DNA of 64,000 bases from Roseinatronobacter monicus (GTDB lineage Bacteria > Pseudomonadota > Alphaproteobacteria > Rhodobacterales > Rhodobacteraceae). The notes beneath the pieces were generated by a model. That model made no database searches. It was not told where the DNA came from and was given only the letters and a program-made list of their open reading frames with translations. The stretch is from NCBI RefSeq assembly GCF_006716865.1, contig NZ_VFPT01000001.1, positions 987,001-1,051,000 of the forward strand, written 5' to 3'. Position numbers and translations under genes: made by a program. Position 1 is the first letter of the stretch. The number at the start of each line of letters is the position of its first letter. Shown here piece after piece: positions 1-10,239 of this stretch.

Positions 1-1036
1 GGTTCTTGCCACCAGACAGGCCCTGATCAATATCGAGCAGAACGTTTTGCTGGATGCCGTTTCCGCCTATATGGATGTGCGCAGTTCTAGTGAAGCAGTC
101 GCGTTGCGGCAGGCAACCCAGCGCGTGATTACCCAAGAACTGAATGCTGCGCGCGAGCGGTTTGAACTGGGTGAGATCACCCGCACCGACGTCTCGCTGG
201 CCGAAGCGCGCCTTGCGGCCGCGCGCTCTGAGCTTGCGGCAGCCGAAGGCGATCTTGCGGCTGCGCGCGAATCCTACAAGCTGGTAACAGGCGATTATCC
301 GGGACAGTTGCGCCCGCCCCCCGCCTTGCCGGGTACGGCGAGCAACTTGCAAACTGCACAAGACATTGCGCGGCGTACGCACCCGCTGATTTCGCAGCGC
401 CAGCATGAAGTGACAGCTGCGGAGCTGAGTGCCGAAAGCGTGCTTGCAGAGCGCAGCGGGTCAGTGACCGGTACGGCGTCGGTTGGACGGGAATTTGGTG
501 GTCAGGCAGGCGATATGACATCAGCAAGTGCCGGTGTGCGTTATGCCCGCCCCATTTATCAGGGCGGCCAGTTGAATGCGCAGCACCGCCGTGCGACAGC
601 GCAACGCGACGCCGCACGCTCTGGTCTGCACCAGACAGTCGGGCAGGTTTTGCAGAACGTCGCGGTGGCTTGGGCGAATGTCGATGTGGCGACAGCGCGA
701 ATTTCTGCCAGCCAGCAGCAGGTGCGCGCGTCCGAAAGTGCCTTTGAGGGCACTCGGGAAGAAGCCCGGCTTGGTGCACGCACCACTTTGGATGTGCTGA
801 ATGCCGAAACTGACCTGCTGGATGCGCGCACAACCCTGTTGCAGGCGCAGGCGTCTCAGCAAATCGCGACATATAACCTTCTGGCCGCGATGGGGCTGTT
901 AACTGTCGAGCATCTGGGCCTTGGCATCCCGACCTATGACGCTGAGGCGTATTTCAACGCTGTGCGCAACGCGCCCTTGTCGTCACCACAAGGCGACGCA
1001 CTGGACCGCGTCTTGCGCTCGATCGGTCGGGACTGA
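1..1036 (+). CDS. tolC: TolC family outer membrane channel (5' end outside window)
   Basis: Outer-membrane channel of the TolC family, the exit duct of type I secretion systems and RND-type pumps. The frame is already open at base 2, so the true start lies upstream and only the last 344 codons are seen. The visible part is mostly long Ala/Arg/Glu/Gln-rich helices, with the paired signatures RFELGEITRTDV (left) and EARLGARTTLDVLNAE (right) that mark the two repeated halves of the TolC fold. The tail after the helical core is short and hydrophilic. No partner pump or adaptor is visible, so protein export and drug efflux cannot be told apart from this fragment. Confidence 0.9.
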   Translation, partial: VLATRQALINIEQNVLLDAVSAYMDVRSSSEAVALRQATQRVITQELNAARERFELGEITRTDVSLAEARLAAARSELAAAEGDLAAARESYKLVTGDYPGQLRPPPALPGTASNLQTAQDIARRTHPLISQRQHEVTAAELSAESVLAERSGSVTGTASVGREFGGQAGDMTSASAGVRYARPIYQGGQLNAQHRRATAQRDAARSGLHQTVGQVLQNVAVAWANVDVATARISASQQQVRASESAFEGTREEARLGARTTLDVLNAETDLLDARTTLLQAQASQQIATYNLLAAMGLLTVEHLGLGIPTYDAEAYFNAVRNAPLSSPQGDALDRVLRSIGRD

Positions 1037-1219
1037 CGGGCGGGAGTGGGTGCGCAAGCTGGGGGAATCGGGTCGATGTCGCCGGTCGCATGAGTTCACG
1101 ATTGTGCGAAGGTCAAGACCGCGCTACACTTTCCGAAAACAACACTGCTAATGACCGGCTTGGCGCATATTTCGCGCCACCGGCACTTAGGACAGGCACG
1201 TGGCAAAAGGGCAGACAGT

Positions 1220-1909
1220 ATGACCGAAGCGATGTCCCGACGCGAAATCGAGGATGTTTTATCTTCTATCCGCAGGATCGTGTCGCATGATGTTCACCCC
1301 AATGCGTCGCAAGAACAACAAGGCCCCGCGCATGACAAACTGCTTCTGACATCAGAACTGCGGGTCGATGATGCTGCGCCCGCCTTGGACGACGCGCAAT
1401 CGGCCAGCGAGGACCAGGGTTTTGCGACCACCCCAGCCCCGCTTGCCGATACGGATACGGGACCGGTTGTCTCGCAAATTTCCGAAGTCACGCAAGAAGC
1501 TCCCGACGCGGTGCCATTTCCGACGCCCGCGCAAGCCCCGACTGCCGATATCGAGCCATCTGTTGATCTGAGCGCGGCACCTTTTGAGGAAGTACAGGCC
1601 GTTGAAGCTGAAGACTTGCAATCAGACGCAGAGTTGCAAAGCAGCCTTGAAGACAGCGCCTTGGAAGCAACGCTTGCGCGGCTCGAGTCGGTTTTGGCCA
1701 ACTCGGTGCAGCCAAGTGCATCGCGCACACCCGACGCGCGTGCAGACCCGTCAGATGGCGAGCTTATTGACGAGGGCGTCTTGTATCAGATTGTTGCCCA
1801 TATCGTACGGCAGGAATTGCAGGGCGAATTGGGCGAGAAGATCACCCGCAATATCCGCAAGCTGGTCCGGTCCGAAGTCGCGCGCGAATTGCAATTGCGC
1901 AAGTTCTGA
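1220..1909 (+). CDS. PopZ-like (DUF2497-type) polar organising protein
   Basis: 229-residue acidic protein with the architecture of alphaproteobacterial PopZ/DUF2497 proteins: a short conserved N-terminal helix (REIEDVLSSIRRIVSHD, about residues 7-23), a long Pro/Ala/Asp/Glu-rich low-complexity middle (about 25-175), and a conserved helical C-terminus (QIVAHIVRQELQGELGEK ... LVRSEVARELQL). In Caulobacter PopZ these parts give client binding, spacing and oligomerisation at the cell pole. I place the start at 1220 (MTEAMSRRE) because the frame open from 1151 adds 23 residues with no family features. Identity as a functional PopZ is an inference; the N- and C-terminal motifs are what is seen. 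Confidence 0.7.
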   Translation: MTEAMSRREIEDVLSSIRRIVSHDVHPNASQEQQGPAHDKLLLTSELRVDDAAPALDDAQSASEDQGFATTPAPLADTDTGPVVSQISEVTQEAPDAVPFPTPAQAPTADIEPSVDLSAAPFEEVQAVEAEDLQSDAELQSSLEDSALEATLARLESVLANSVQPSASRTPDARADPSDGELIDEGVLYQIVAHIVRQELQGELGEKITRNIRKLVRSEVARELQLRKF

Positions 1910-1913
1910 AACC

Positions 1914-2357
1914 TCAGTCGTCCAGCGGGTAATCTTCCCAATCCTCAACCGGAATCGCATGTTCGGGCACAGTACGGCCCAGCATGGAAATGCCCGATGC
2001 CAGCGTTGAGGCAGGATCGCCCGTGACCAGCGGGTGCCAGTCGGGCAGGCGCTGGCCGTCATGCAACAGGCGGTAGGCGCAGGTTTCTGGCATCCAATAG
2101 GCGATGTCCTTCAACGTGTCAGGGGTCAGCACCACACATTCCGGCACGATGCGCTTGCGCTCTGCGTAATTGGCGCAGCGGCAGGTTGTATCATCGAACA
2201 AGCGGCAGGCGACACGGGTAAAGATCAACTCGTCCGTGTCGATATCTTCCAGTTTGTTCAGGCAGCATCGCCCGCAGCCATCGCACAGCGCTTCCCATTC
2301 TTCATTGGTCATCTGGCGCAGGGGGATATCTTCCCAAAATCTGTCTCTGACTGTCAT
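1914..2357 (-). CDS. YcgN family cysteine cluster protein (UPF0260)
   Basis: 147-residue protein of the YcgN/UPF0260 family. The N-terminal third has the diagnostic cluster CDGCGRCCLNK (about residues 26-36), followed by CRLFDDTTCRCANY and a further conserved Cys in RIVPEC. These cysteines suggest a bound metal or iron-sulfur cluster. It ends WEDYPLDD. The biochemical role of the family is not established. It is convergent with the preceding PopZ-like gene, with only 4 bases between their stop codons, and lies just downstream of the minus-strand methyltransferase, so the two may be cotranscribed. Confidence 0.9.
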   Translation of the reverse strand: MTVRDRFWEDIPLRQMTNEEWEALCDGCGRCCLNKLEDIDTDELIFTRVACRLFDDTTCRCANYAERKRIVPECVVLTPDTLKDIAYWMPETCAYRLLHDGQRLPDWHPLVTGDPASTLASGISMLGRTVPEHAIPVEDWEDYPLDD

Positions 2358-2399
2358 GCGGTGCAGATAATCTGCCCTCTCTTACAAGGAAAGGGCCAA

Positions 2400-2999
2400 T
2401 CAGCATTCGTCCATGTGAAATACCGCCATCTGGCTTGCCCCGCCCAAGTCAGGATGCGCGCCACCAATATCGTGAAATGCGACATGCGCCTTGCCTTGTC
2501 GCGCCACACGCCGCCCCCAGTCGCGGAACCGTGCGCGTGTCCATTCAAAGCGGTGGCCGGGGTGGCGGAAGCGGTGCGCGGGCACGCCCAGCAGCGGGTT
2601 AAATTCGGCATTTGGTGTTGTCAGGATAATGTGGCGCGGACGCAGCACCAAAAACAGCGCCCGCTCCAACTGGGACAGATGCGCAGGGTCCAGATGCTCG
2701 ATCACCTCGATCATCACGGCACAATCAAACCCGGTCAATGACGGGTCTGGTGACAGCAACGACCCAAGCCTGACATCGGCGCGCGCGGCGCTGTCTTGCG
2801 CGTGCAGGCGTGCTTCCAGCTGGGCAACGGCCTCTGCGTCAATCTCGATGCCCACCAATCGGGTGATTTCCGGCAGCGCGGCCAGTCGCAAGAAGAAATC
2901 CCCATCGCCACAGCCGAGGTCGAGCACAGATGTGGGGTTGCAGGCCCGCAGCGCGGCATCGACCGCCGCCATCCGCTCTAGATGCAGCCACGTGGTCAC
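2400..2999 (-). CDS. Hen1-like SAM-dependent methyltransferase
   Basis: Class I SAM methyltransferase. The SAM-binding motif I is VLDLGCGDGDF. Further on, the segment MIEVIEHLDP followed by TTPNAEFN and a late HRFEWTRARF matches the metal-binding signature of the Hen1 family (E-x-x-E-H plus a distal His before FEW), enzymes that 2'-O-methylate RNA 3' ends. The usual bacterial partner Pnkp (kinase-phosphatase-ligase) is not next to it. The frame is open back to an ATG at 3143, but the extra 48 residues look non-coding, so I choose the GTG at 2999 (MTTWLHLERM), which lines up with the family N-terminus. About 199 residues, shorter than full Hen1. The RNA substrate is inferred. Confidence 0.72.
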   Translation of the reverse strand: MTTWLHLERMAAVDAALRACNPTSVLDLGCGDGDFFLRLAALPEITRLVGIEIDAEAVAQLEARLHAQDSAARADVRLGSLLSPDPSLTGFDCAVMIEVIEHLDPAHLSQLERALFLVLRPRHIILTTPNAEFNPLLGVPAHRFRHPGHRFEWTRARFRDWGRRVARQGKAHVAFHDIGGAHPDLGGASQMAVFHMDEC

Positions 3000-3229
3000 G
3001 CAGAAACACGCAGTGTGATACACAACGTCTCGCCGCAGCAGGGCCACTGAGCACAGGCGCTCCAAGGCAGACCAGACGGGGCAGATGGGCGCATGAGGGC
3101 GGTTTCCGACTTGGGGTTGGTACGTTGCGGTGCTGTTTATCATTTCGCGCGCAGGATGCCAAAGCCCAACTGGTTGTCATTGCACCAATCCGCTTTACCC
3201 TAAGGGCTGTCATAAGGGACGTAAAACCA

Positions 3230-5671
3230 ATGCCCGGCTTAGACCAGACTTGCACAAGTGAACTGCCAGCGCCGCTCGCGCGCTGGTTCGCGGCGCAGAA
3301 TTGGGCACCGCATCCCCACCAGTTGCAGATGCTGCATGCCACAGGAAATGCCCTGCTGATTGCACCCACGGGCGGGGGCAAAACGCTGGCGGGGTTTCTG
3401 GCAACCCTTTCGGCTGCGTGCACGGGCGATATGGGGGCAGGCCTGCACACGCTCTATGTCTCGCCCCTCAAGGCGCTGACCCATGACATTGGCCGCAATC
3501 TGGCGCGCCCTGTGGCTGATCTGGGGCTGTCCTTGCGCGTTGAGGACCGCACTGGCGATACATCCGCCACACAGCGCGCGCGCCAGCGTGTGGACCCGCC
3601 GCAGGTTCTGCTGACGACACCGGAAAGCCTTGCGCTGATGCTGTCCTATCCCGAAGCGCCGAAAATCTTTGGATCGCTGGCGCGGGTGGTGATCGACGAA
3701 ATTCATGCACTGGCAGAGTCGCCGCGTGGGGATCAGTTAATGCTGTGCCTGTCACGGTTGCGCAGCCTTGCGCCGCGGATTCAGGTGGCAGGGCTGTCGG
3801 CCACAGTTGAGAACCCTGCCGCATTGGCGCAATTCATGGGCGGCGCTGACCTCATCGCGGCGGACCCCGGCCCCAAGCCCGATATTGCGATGCTGCCCAC
3901 CACGGCTGCGCCGCCGTGGTCCGGGGCAGGCGGGGCCTATGCCGCGCGCGATGTGCTGCGCGCGATTGCAGACGCGCGCCTGACGCTGGTGTTCATCAAT
4001 ACCCGCGCGCAGGCAGAACTGTTCTTTCAGGCGCTCTGGGCTGTGAATGACGACAACCTTGCCATAGGGCTGCATCATGGCAGCCTGTCGAAAGAGGCGC
4101 GTTTGCGCGTTGAGGGCGCGATGGCGGATGGCGCGTTGCGCGCTGTGGTGGCGACGGGCAGTCTGGATCTGGGGCTGGATTGGGGCGATGTGGATCTGGT
4201 CATTCAGGTTGGCGCGCCCAAGAACATCAAGCGGCTGGTGCAGCGTATCGGGCGGGCGAACCACCGCTTCGACACACCCTCGCGCGCGCGGATCGTACCG
4301 GCCAACCGCTTTGAGGTGCTGGAATGTCTCGCCGCGCTGCAAGCGGTTGAGGCGGGCGAGTTGGATGGCGACGGGCGCGCACCTATCGGCGGACTGGATG
4401 TGCTGTGTCAGCATATCCTGCTGCTGGCCTGCGGCGCACCGCTTGACGCGGATGCGCTGTTTGCCGAGGTCACAAGCGCTGGTCCCTATGCGGACCTGAC
4501 GCGCGCGGATTTCGACGCCTGCCTCGATTTCGCGGCCACGGGGGGCTATGCGCTGCGCGCCTATGACCGGTGGCAACGGTTGGTCTTGCGGGGTGGCCTG
4601 TGGCATCTGCGCGACCCGCGCGCAGCTAAGGCAATCCGTATGAATATCGGCACCATTGTTGCGCCAGAGTTGCTGAGCGTGCGGCGCGGGCCGCGTGGTG
4701 GTGCGCCCTTGGGCCAGATCGAGGAGAGTTTTGCCGCCTCGCTCAGCCCCGGCGACACCTTCCTGATCGGCGGGCAGACGGTGCGCTATGATCGTTTGCG
4801 CGACATGATTGTCGAAGTGACACCCCAACCCACGCGAGAACCCAAGATCGCCGTGTTCAATGGCTTGAAAATGGCGACCTCGACCGAATTGTCGGCACGC
4901 GTTCTGACCTTGATCGGGGACCGTGCGGCATGGGGGGCGCTGCCCGCACATATCCGCGACTGGCTGGCGCTTCAGGCGAGGGTTGCACGCCTGCCGCACC
5001 CCGGCACTATGACCTGCGAGAGTTTTCAGCGCGGTGGGCGGTGGTATTTCGCGCTCTATTCCTTTGCGGGGCGCAACGCCAATCAGACCCTTGGCCTGTT
5101 GCTGACCCATAGGATGGAGCGTGATGCGCTGGCCCCATTGGGCTTTGTTGCCACGGATTATGCGACCCTGATCTGGGGGTTGGAGCCGGTGCGCGATCCC
5201 GCGCCCCTGCTGGACCCCGAAGGCCTGCGCGCGGGCTTGCACGACTGGCTGGCGGAAAATGCCATGATGAAGCGCAGCTTCCGCTCGGTCGCCACAGTGG
5301 CGGGGCTGATCCAGCGCAACCTGCCCGGCGCGCGCAAATCCGGCAAGCAGGCGACATTTTCCAGCGATATCCTTTATGACACCTTGCGCAAATATGACCC
5401 CGATCATGTGCTCTTAAAGATCACGCAGGCCAGCGCGATGCGCGGGCTGGCGGATTTCGGGCGGATCGAGGAAATGCTGCGCACCCGCGCGCAAATTGTG
5501 CACTCGATCGCCCCCCATGTCACGCCCTTCGCAGCCCCCCTGATGCTGGAAGCGGGGCGCATTCCCATCAAAGGGGCTGGCAGTGCGCGCCTGCTGGAAG
5601 ACGAGGCCGCGCGCATGATGGCAGAAGCGGGCTTGACGCTGGACGGCGTTGACGGAAAAACACTGGCATGA
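3230..5671 (+). CDS. Ligase-associated DEXH-box helicase (Lhr-type)
   Basis: 813-residue superfamily 2 helicase of the Lhr type found with bacterial ATP-dependent DNA ligases in a DNA-damage-response set. Walker A is APTGGGKT (residues 45-52), the DEIH box is residues 156-159, motif III is GLSATVEN, and motif VI is QRIGRANHR. The long C-terminal half carries the Lhr-core winged-helix region and the DEAD/H-associated domain (GTIVAPELLSVRRG onward). The start at 3230 (MPGLDQTC) is chosen because the frame open from 2930 overlaps the divergent methyltransferase. It overlaps the next gene, pdeM, by 4 bases (ATGA), so the two are translationally coupled. The ligase and exonuclease that normally complete the set are not in the window. 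Confidence 0.92.
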   Translation: MPGLDQTCTSELPAPLARWFAAQNWAPHPHQLQMLHATGNALLIAPTGGGKTLAGFLATLSAACTGDMGAGLHTLYVSPLKALTHDIGRNLARPVADLGLSLRVEDRTGDTSATQRARQRVDPPQVLLTTPESLALMLSYPEAPKIFGSLARVVIDEIHALAESPRGDQLMLCLSRLRSLAPRIQVAGLSATVENPAALAQFMGGADLIAADPGPKPDIAMLPTTAAPPWSGAGGAYAARDVLRAIADARLTLVFINTRAQAELFFQALWAVNDDNLAIGLHHGSLSKEARLRVEGAMADGALRAVVATGSLDLGLDWGDVDLVIQVGAPKNIKRLVQRIGRANHRFDTPSRARIVPANRFEVLECLAALQAVEAGELDGDGRAPIGGLDVLCQHILLLACGAPLDADALFAEVTSAGPYADLTRADFDACLDFAATGGYALRAYDRWQRLVLRGGLWHLRDPRAAKAIRMNIGTIVAPELLSVRRGPRGGAPLGQIEESFAASLSPGDTFLIGGQTVRYDRLRDMIVEVTPQPTREPKIAVFNGLKMATSTELSARVLTLIGDRAAWGALPAHIRDWLALQARVARLPHPGTMTCESFQRGGRWYFALYSFAGRNANQTLGLLLTHRMERDALAPLGFVATDYATLIWGLEPVRDPAPLLDPEGLRAGLHDWLAENAMMKRSFRSVATVAGLIQRNLPGARKSGKQATFSSDILYDTLRKYDPDHVLLKITQASAMRGLADFGRIEEMLRTRAQIVHSIAPHVTPFAAPLMLEAGRIPIKGAGSARLLEDEAARMMAEAGLTLDGVDGKTLA

Positions 5672-6372
5672 CCATTTGTGCCTTTCGCTACCAAGCGCAG
5701 GACTTTATCGCGCGCCCCTCCGGCGCGCTATTCTGGCCGTCTCAGGACGCGTTGATCGTTGCGGACCTGCATTTGGGCAAATCGGCCCGCATGGCGCGGC
5801 GTGGGGGTGCGTTGCTGCCGCCCTTTGAAACCCGCGCCACGTTGGAGCGATTGAACGCTGAGCTGACAGCCAGTGGTGCTGCGCGGCTGATCTGTCTGGG
5901 CGACAGTTTTGACGATGATATGGCAATCGCGGAACTGGGGGACGCGCGCACCCTGATTGAAGATATGTGCCGCCGGCATGAAGCGCTGTGGATCACAGGC
6001 AACCATGACCCTGCGCCGGGTGATCTGCCGGGCCGCATTGTGCCTGAAGCGCAGATCGCCGGACTGACCCTGCGCCATATCGCAGCGCTTGGCCCTGATA
6101 TTTCAGGGCATTACCATCCGAAATTGCGGATCGCAGGCCAGCGATTGCCTGCATTCCTGATCGGGGCGGATCATTTGATCCTGCCTGCATTCGGGGCCTA
6201 TACTGGTGGCTTGGATCATGACGCGCCCGCGCTTGTCGGCCTTGTGCCCGTGGGGCGGGCAATCGTGACGGGCCGCGCGGCCCGCATGGTGCCCTTGCCC
6301 TTGCTTGCCGCGCCCAAGGGGGGCAGGGCGCAGTGGGCGCGCCGTCGCGCGGGGCCACCTGTATCGAATTAA
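5668..6372 (+). CDS. pdeM: Ligase-associated DNA damage response endonuclease PdeM
   Basis: 234-residue calcineurin-like metallophosphoesterase. All metal-binding motifs are present in order: VADLHLGKSA (D-x-H), GDSFDD, GNHDP and GHYHP. PdeM proteins accompany the Lhr-type helicase and ATP-dependent ligase and have phosphodiesterase/endonuclease activity. The start ATG overlaps the helicase stop codon (ATGA at 5668-5671). The C-terminus is Arg/Gly/Ala-rich and less conserved. The assignment rests on the motifs and the coupled helicase. Convergent genes are absent; ftsW follows after 177 bases, probably under its own promoter. Confidence 0.9.
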   Translation: MTICAFRYQAQDFIARPSGALFWPSQDALIVADLHLGKSARMARRGGALLPPFETRATLERLNAELTASGAARLICLGDSFDDDMAIAELGDARTLIEDMCRRHEALWITGNHDPAPGDLPGRIVPEAQIAGLTLRHIAALGPDISGHYHPKLRIAGQRLPAFLIGADHLILPAFGAYTGGLDHDAPALVGLVPVGRAIVTGRAARMVPLPLLAAPKGGRAQWARRRAGPPVSN

Positions 6373-6549
6373 AGCAGGGGCGTCGGCGCCGTTCTGCCCA
6401 AGCCATCCTGAACAGGCCCGCACGCCGCCCAAGCGCGTTATTATGCTGGAATCAACGGGCGTTTCAGGTTAGGCTGGCGCTTACAGACCCGGAAAACGGG
6501 CAATGACAGGCATAATAATAATTCCCGGCAGTGCGATCGAGGCAGTAAC

Positions 6550-7719
6550 ATGACGGAAATGGTATATGGCACCGCGCCCGCGCGCGTGGTGGAACCGGTC
6601 ATCCCGCGGTGGTGGCGGACCATAGACAAGGTGACATTGACATCAGTGCTGCTGCTTATGGCCGTCGGGCTGTTGCTGGGGCTTGCCGCCTCGCCGCCAC
6701 TGGCCACGCGCAACGGGTTGCCGCCGTTTTTCTATGTTCAAAGGCAGGTATTTTTCGGCATCCTTGGCGTGCTGGCGATGATCCTTTTGTCAATGTGCGC
6801 GCCCGAACGTATCCGCCGCTTCGCGGTGCTAGGCTTTTTCGTTTCATTGCTGGCCCTGATGCTGTTGCCGTTTTTCGGCACGGATTTCGGCAAGGGTGCC
6901 GTGCGGTGGTTCAGCCTTGGCTTTGGGTCATTCCAGCCATCCGAATTCCTGAAACCCATGCTTGCGGTTTTTGCCGCTTGGCTGTTCGCTGCGGGCCGAG
7001 AACCCAACGGCCCACCGGGGCAGGCGTTGTCCTTGGGCTTTACGATGCTGGTTCTGGCGCTGCTGGTTATTCAACCGGATTTCGGGCAGGCCGCGCTGGT
7101 CGCGGCTGGCTGGATGGTGATGTATTTCATCGCCGGTGCACCGATCTTTTTGTTGCTGGGCTTTGCAGGTGTGGTGCTGGCAGGGGGCTATACCGCCTAT
7201 CACAATTCCGAGCATTTTGCCCGCCGTATCGATGGCTTTCTGACGGCCGAGGTCGATCCGCGCACCCAGATGGGCTATGCTCAGAACGCAATCTCCGAAG
7301 GGGGTTTCTTTGGCACAGGTGTGGGCGAGGGGCGCGTGAAATGGAACCTGCCTGATGCGCATACCGATTTCATCATTGCAGTGGCGGCCGAAGAATACGG
7401 TCTGATCCTCGTGCTGTTCATCATCGGGCTATATGCCACAATCCTGATACGTTCGCTGTTTCGGCTGATGCGCGAACGCGATACATTTATCCGTCTGGCG
7501 GGCACCGGGATCGTGGTTGTCTTCTCGATTCAGGCGATGATTAACATGGGTGTTGCGGTCCGGTTGTTGCCGTCGAAAGGCATGACTTTGCCGTTCGTGT
7601 CCTATGGGGGGTCATCATTGCTTGCGACCGGCATGGCAATTGGTATGCTTCTGGCATTCACACGGGTAAGGCCGCAAGGCGAAATTGGCGACATGTTGTC
7701 GCGGCGTGTGCATTCCTAA
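6550..7719 (+). CDS. ftsW: Cell division protein FtsW (peptidoglycan glycosyltransferase)
   Basis: 389-residue polytopic inner-membrane protein of the SEDS family, the septal glycan polymerase that works with FtsI. About ten hydrophobic segments are visible. Family signatures include [18 protein letters not shown] after the third or fourth helix, the catalytic-region loop [12 protein letters not shown], and [18 protein letters not shown] near the C-terminus. The N-terminal 25 residues are cytoplasmic and Pro-rich. It heads a run ftsW-murG-murC with a 10-base gap to murG, as in other alphaproteobacterial dcw clusters. The gene normally found just before it (murD) is missing here; pdeM is upstream instead. 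Confidence 0.95.
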   Translation: MTEMVYGTAPARVVEPVIPRWWRTIDKVTLTSVLLLMAVGLLLGLAASPPLATRNGLPPFFYVQRQVFFGILGVLAMILLSMCAPERIRRFAVLGFFVSLLALMLLPFFGTDFGKGAVRWFSLGFGSFQPSEFLKPMLAVFAAWLFAAGREPNGPPGQALSLGFTMLVLALLVIQPDFGQAALVAAGWMVMYFIAGAPIFLLLGFAGVVLAGGYTAYHNSEHFARRIDGFLTAEVDPRTQMGYAQNAISEGGFFGTGVGEGRVKWNLPDAHTDFIIAVAAEEYGLILVLFIIGLYATILIRSLFRLMRERDTFIRLAGTGIVVVFSIQAMINMGVAVRLLPSKGMTLPFVSYGGSSLLATGMAIGMLLAFTRVRPQGEIGDMLSRRVHS

Positions 7720-7729
7720 GGGGCAAACA

Positions 7730-8830
7730 ATGGCCAAACCGCCACTTCTACTTATCGCAGCCGGAGGGACCGGGGGGCATATGTTCCCCGCCCAGGCCTT
7801 GGCCGAGGCGATGCTGGCGCGGGGGTGGCGGGTGAAGCTGTCGACCGATACACGCGGTGCACGCTATGCGGGCGGCTTTCCTGAGGCGGTGAAGGTTGAG
7901 CAGGTCAAGGCCGCAACATTCGCGCGCGGCGGGCTGGCAGACAAGGTGATGGTGCCGTTGCGACTGGTGGCTGGTGTGCTTGCGGCAAGTGCCTCAATGC
8001 TGATCGACCGCCCGCGCGCCGTGATCGGCTTTGGCGGCTACCCGACCATTCCGGCCCTGTCGGCGGCATGGGCCTTGCGTGTGCCGCGCATGATCCACGA
8101 ACAAAACGGTGTGCTGGGGCGGGTGAACCAGATTTTTGCGCGCAGGGTCAACCGGCTGGCCTGTGGCACATGGCCCACGCAAATGCCCGACGGCATCGAG
8201 GCAGAGTTCACCGGCAACCCCGTGCGCGGCGCGGTGCTGGAGCGCGCGGGCGCGGGATATATTCCGCCCGGCGATTATCCGATGGACCTGCTGGTGATTG
8301 GTGGCTCGCAGGGCGCGCGCATCCTGTCAGATGTGGTGCCCGAAGCCATCGCAGCCCTGCCAGAAGAGATCAGGCGCAACCTCAATGTGTCGCATCAGGC
8401 GCGCGAAGAAGATATCGCGCGTGTCGTGGCCGTTTATGAAGCAGGTGGCGTCGCTGCCGAAATCGCGCCGTTCTTCAACGATATTCCCCGCCGCCTGTCC
8501 GAATGCCAGTTGGTTATCAGCCGGGCGGGGGCCTCATCCGTGGCTGATATTTCGGTAATCGGGCGCCCGTCTGTGCTGGTGCCCTATGCGGCGGCTGCGG
8601 CCAATCATCAGGCGGCGAACGCCAAGATGCTGTCATCGGTGGATGCCGCAGTCGTATTTCCCGAAGCGCATTTCACTGCGCCAGCACTTGCCGACAGTCT
8701 GGAATCCATCCTGACCAATCCACGGGCCGCGCAGGCGATGGCGCAGTCGGCCCTGTCTGCGGGCCGCGCCGATGCAACCGAGCGGCTGGCCGAGATGGTC
8801 GAAGCCCTTGCCAGAAAGGACACACCATGA
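7730..8830 (+). CDS. murG: UDP-GlcNAc:lipid I N-acetylglucosaminyltransferase MurG
   Basis: 366-residue GT28 glycosyltransferase that makes lipid II on the inner face of the cytoplasmic membrane. Seen motifs: the N-terminal glycine-rich loop [17 protein letters not shown], the acceptor-side [12 protein letters not shown] and [11 protein letters not shown], the donor-site [12 protein letters not shown], and [12 protein letters not shown] near the C-terminal donor pocket. The start at 7730 (MAKPPLLL) follows GGGGCAA with good spacing; an upstream in-frame ATG at 7685 lies inside ftsW. It overlaps murC by 4 bases (ATGA), which indicates translational coupling. Confidence 0.96.
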   Translation: MAKPPLLLIAAGGTGGHMFPAQALAEAMLARGWRVKLSTDTRGARYAGGFPEAVKVEQVKAATFARGGLADKVMVPLRLVAGVLAASASMLIDRPRAVIGFGGYPTIPALSAAWALRVPRMIHEQNGVLGRVNQIFARRVNRLACGTWPTQMPDGIEAEFTGNPVRGAVLERAGAGYIPPGDYPMDLLVIGGSQGARILSDVVPEAIAALPEEIRRNLNVSHQAREEDIARVVAVYEAGGVAAEIAPFFNDIPRRLSECQLVISRAGASSVADISVIGRPSVLVPYAAAAANHQAANAKMLSSVDAAVVFPEAHFTAPALADSLESILTNPRAAQAMAQSALSAGRADATERLAEMVEALARKDTP

Positions 8831-10239
8831 GCCCGGCCACGAAGCTGCCAACCGACATAGGACCAATACATTTCATAGGCATTGGTGGAATTGGTATGTC
8901 GGGCATTGCCGAGGTGTTGATGACACATGGCTACCATGTCCAAGGCTCTGACTTAAAGGCCAGCCAGATCACCGAAAGGCTGGAAAGCCTTGGGGCAGAG
9001 GTGTTCATTGGCCAGCATTCCGACAATATCGGCCCTGCCGCAGTGGTCGTCGTGTCCACTGCGATCAGACCCGACAATCCCGAATTTCTGGAGGCGCGCC
9101 GCCTTGGCTTGCCAGTGGTGCGCCGCGCCGAGATGCTGGCCGAACTGATGCGCCTGCGCTCGAATATCGCTGTGGCTGGTACACATGGCAAAACAACAAC
9201 CACCACGATGGTGGCCGCATTGCTGGACGAAGGCGGGCTGGACCCGACTGTCATAAATGGCGGCGTGATCCATGCTTACGGGTCCAATGCACGGGCGGGC
9301 GCGGGCGAGTGGATGGTGGTCGAGGCGGATGAAAGCGACGGCTCGTTCAACCGTCTGCCCGCTACGATGGCGATTGTGACCAATATCGACCCCGAGCATA
9401 TGGAACATTGGGGCGATTTTGACGCCTTGCGCAAAGGATTTTACGATTTCGTCTCGGGCATTCCATTCTACGGGCTGGCGATCTGCTGCACCGATCATCC
9501 CGAAGTTCAGGCGCTTGTGGCCAAGCTGACCGACCGGCGCGTCGTGACCTTTGGCTTTAACGCGCAGGCTGATATTCGCGCGATTAATCTGCGTTATGAA
9601 AAGGGCGTTGCCCTGTTCGACATCGCCCTTCAGGATGAGCGCCGCCTTATCAAAGGCTGCGCGCTGCCCATGCCGGGCGATCACAATGTCTCAAACGCTT
9701 TGGCGGCCGTCGCGGTCGCACGGCATCTGGGCATGAATGGCGCCGAAATCCGCAGCGCCCTTGCCAAATTCGGCGGCGTTAACCGGCGCTTTACCCGTGT
9801 GGGCGAAGTGGGCGGTGTGACTATTATTGATGATTACGGTCATCACCCCGTCGAGATTGCAGCCGTGCTTAAGGCCGCGCGACAGGCCCTTGGCGGGCAG
9901 GGGCGCGTCATTGCCGTGCACCAACCGCACCGCTTCACCCGCCTGTCGAGCCTGTTCGAGGAGTTTTGTACCTGCTTTAACGAGGCCGATATCGTTGGAA
10001 TCGCGCCCGTATATGGGGCCGGAGAAGACCCGATACCGGGGGCCAGCCGCGATGATCTGCTGGCAGGGCTTGCGGCGCATGGCCACCGCTCGGTCCATGC
10101 TGTCAGCACCGAGGATGAACTTGAAGCGCTGGTGCGCGAACACGCTGCACCCGGTGACATGGTGGTGTGCCTTGGGGCTGGCACCATCTCTGGCTGGGCG
10201 CATGGGCTGTTGCCGCGGTTGCAGGCAAAGGCTGCGTAA
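8827..10239 (+). CDS. murC: UDP-N-acetylmuramate--L-alanine ligase MurC
   Basis: 470-residue Mur ligase adding L-Ala to UDP-MurNAc, the first step of stem-peptide synthesis. The N-terminal UDP-binding domain has [17 protein letters not shown], the ATP loop is GTHGKTTT (residues 118-125), the central domain has EADESDGSF and [12 protein letters not shown], and the C-terminal domain has [10 protein letters not shown] and VHQPHRFTR. Length is normal. It starts inside the murG stop and its own stop overlaps the next start (TAATG at 10237-10241). In related genomes murB, ddl and ftsQAZ follow; here they do not. Confidence 0.97.
   Translation: MSPATKLPTDIGPIHFIGIGGIGMSGIAEVLMTHGYHVQGSDLKASQITERLESLGAEVFIGQHSDNIGPAAVVVVSTAIRPDNPEFLEARRLGLPVVRRAEMLAELMRLRSNIAVAGTHGKTTTTTMVAALLDEGGLDPTVINGGVIHAYGSNARAGAGEWMVVEADESDGSFNRLPATMAIVTNIDPEHMEHWGDFDALRKGFYDFVSGIPFYGLAICCTDHPEVQALVAKLTDRRVVTFGFNAQADIRAINLRYEKGVALFDIALQDERRLIKGCALPMPGDHNVSNALAAVAVARHLGMNGAEIRSALAKFGGVNRRFTRVGEVGGVTIIDDYGHHPVEIAAVLKAARQALGGQGRVIAVHQPHRFTRLSSLFEEFCTCFNEADIVGIAPVYGAGEDPIPGASRDDLLAGLAAHGHRSVHAVSTEDELEALVREHAAPGDMVVCLGAGTISGWAHGLLPRLQAKAA

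Noticed and set aside
3752..5407. 551-codon open frame antisense to the DEXH helicase gene
   Set aside because: It mirrors GC-rich codon structure of the helicase, has no family motif, and the helicase frame has every SF2 motif.
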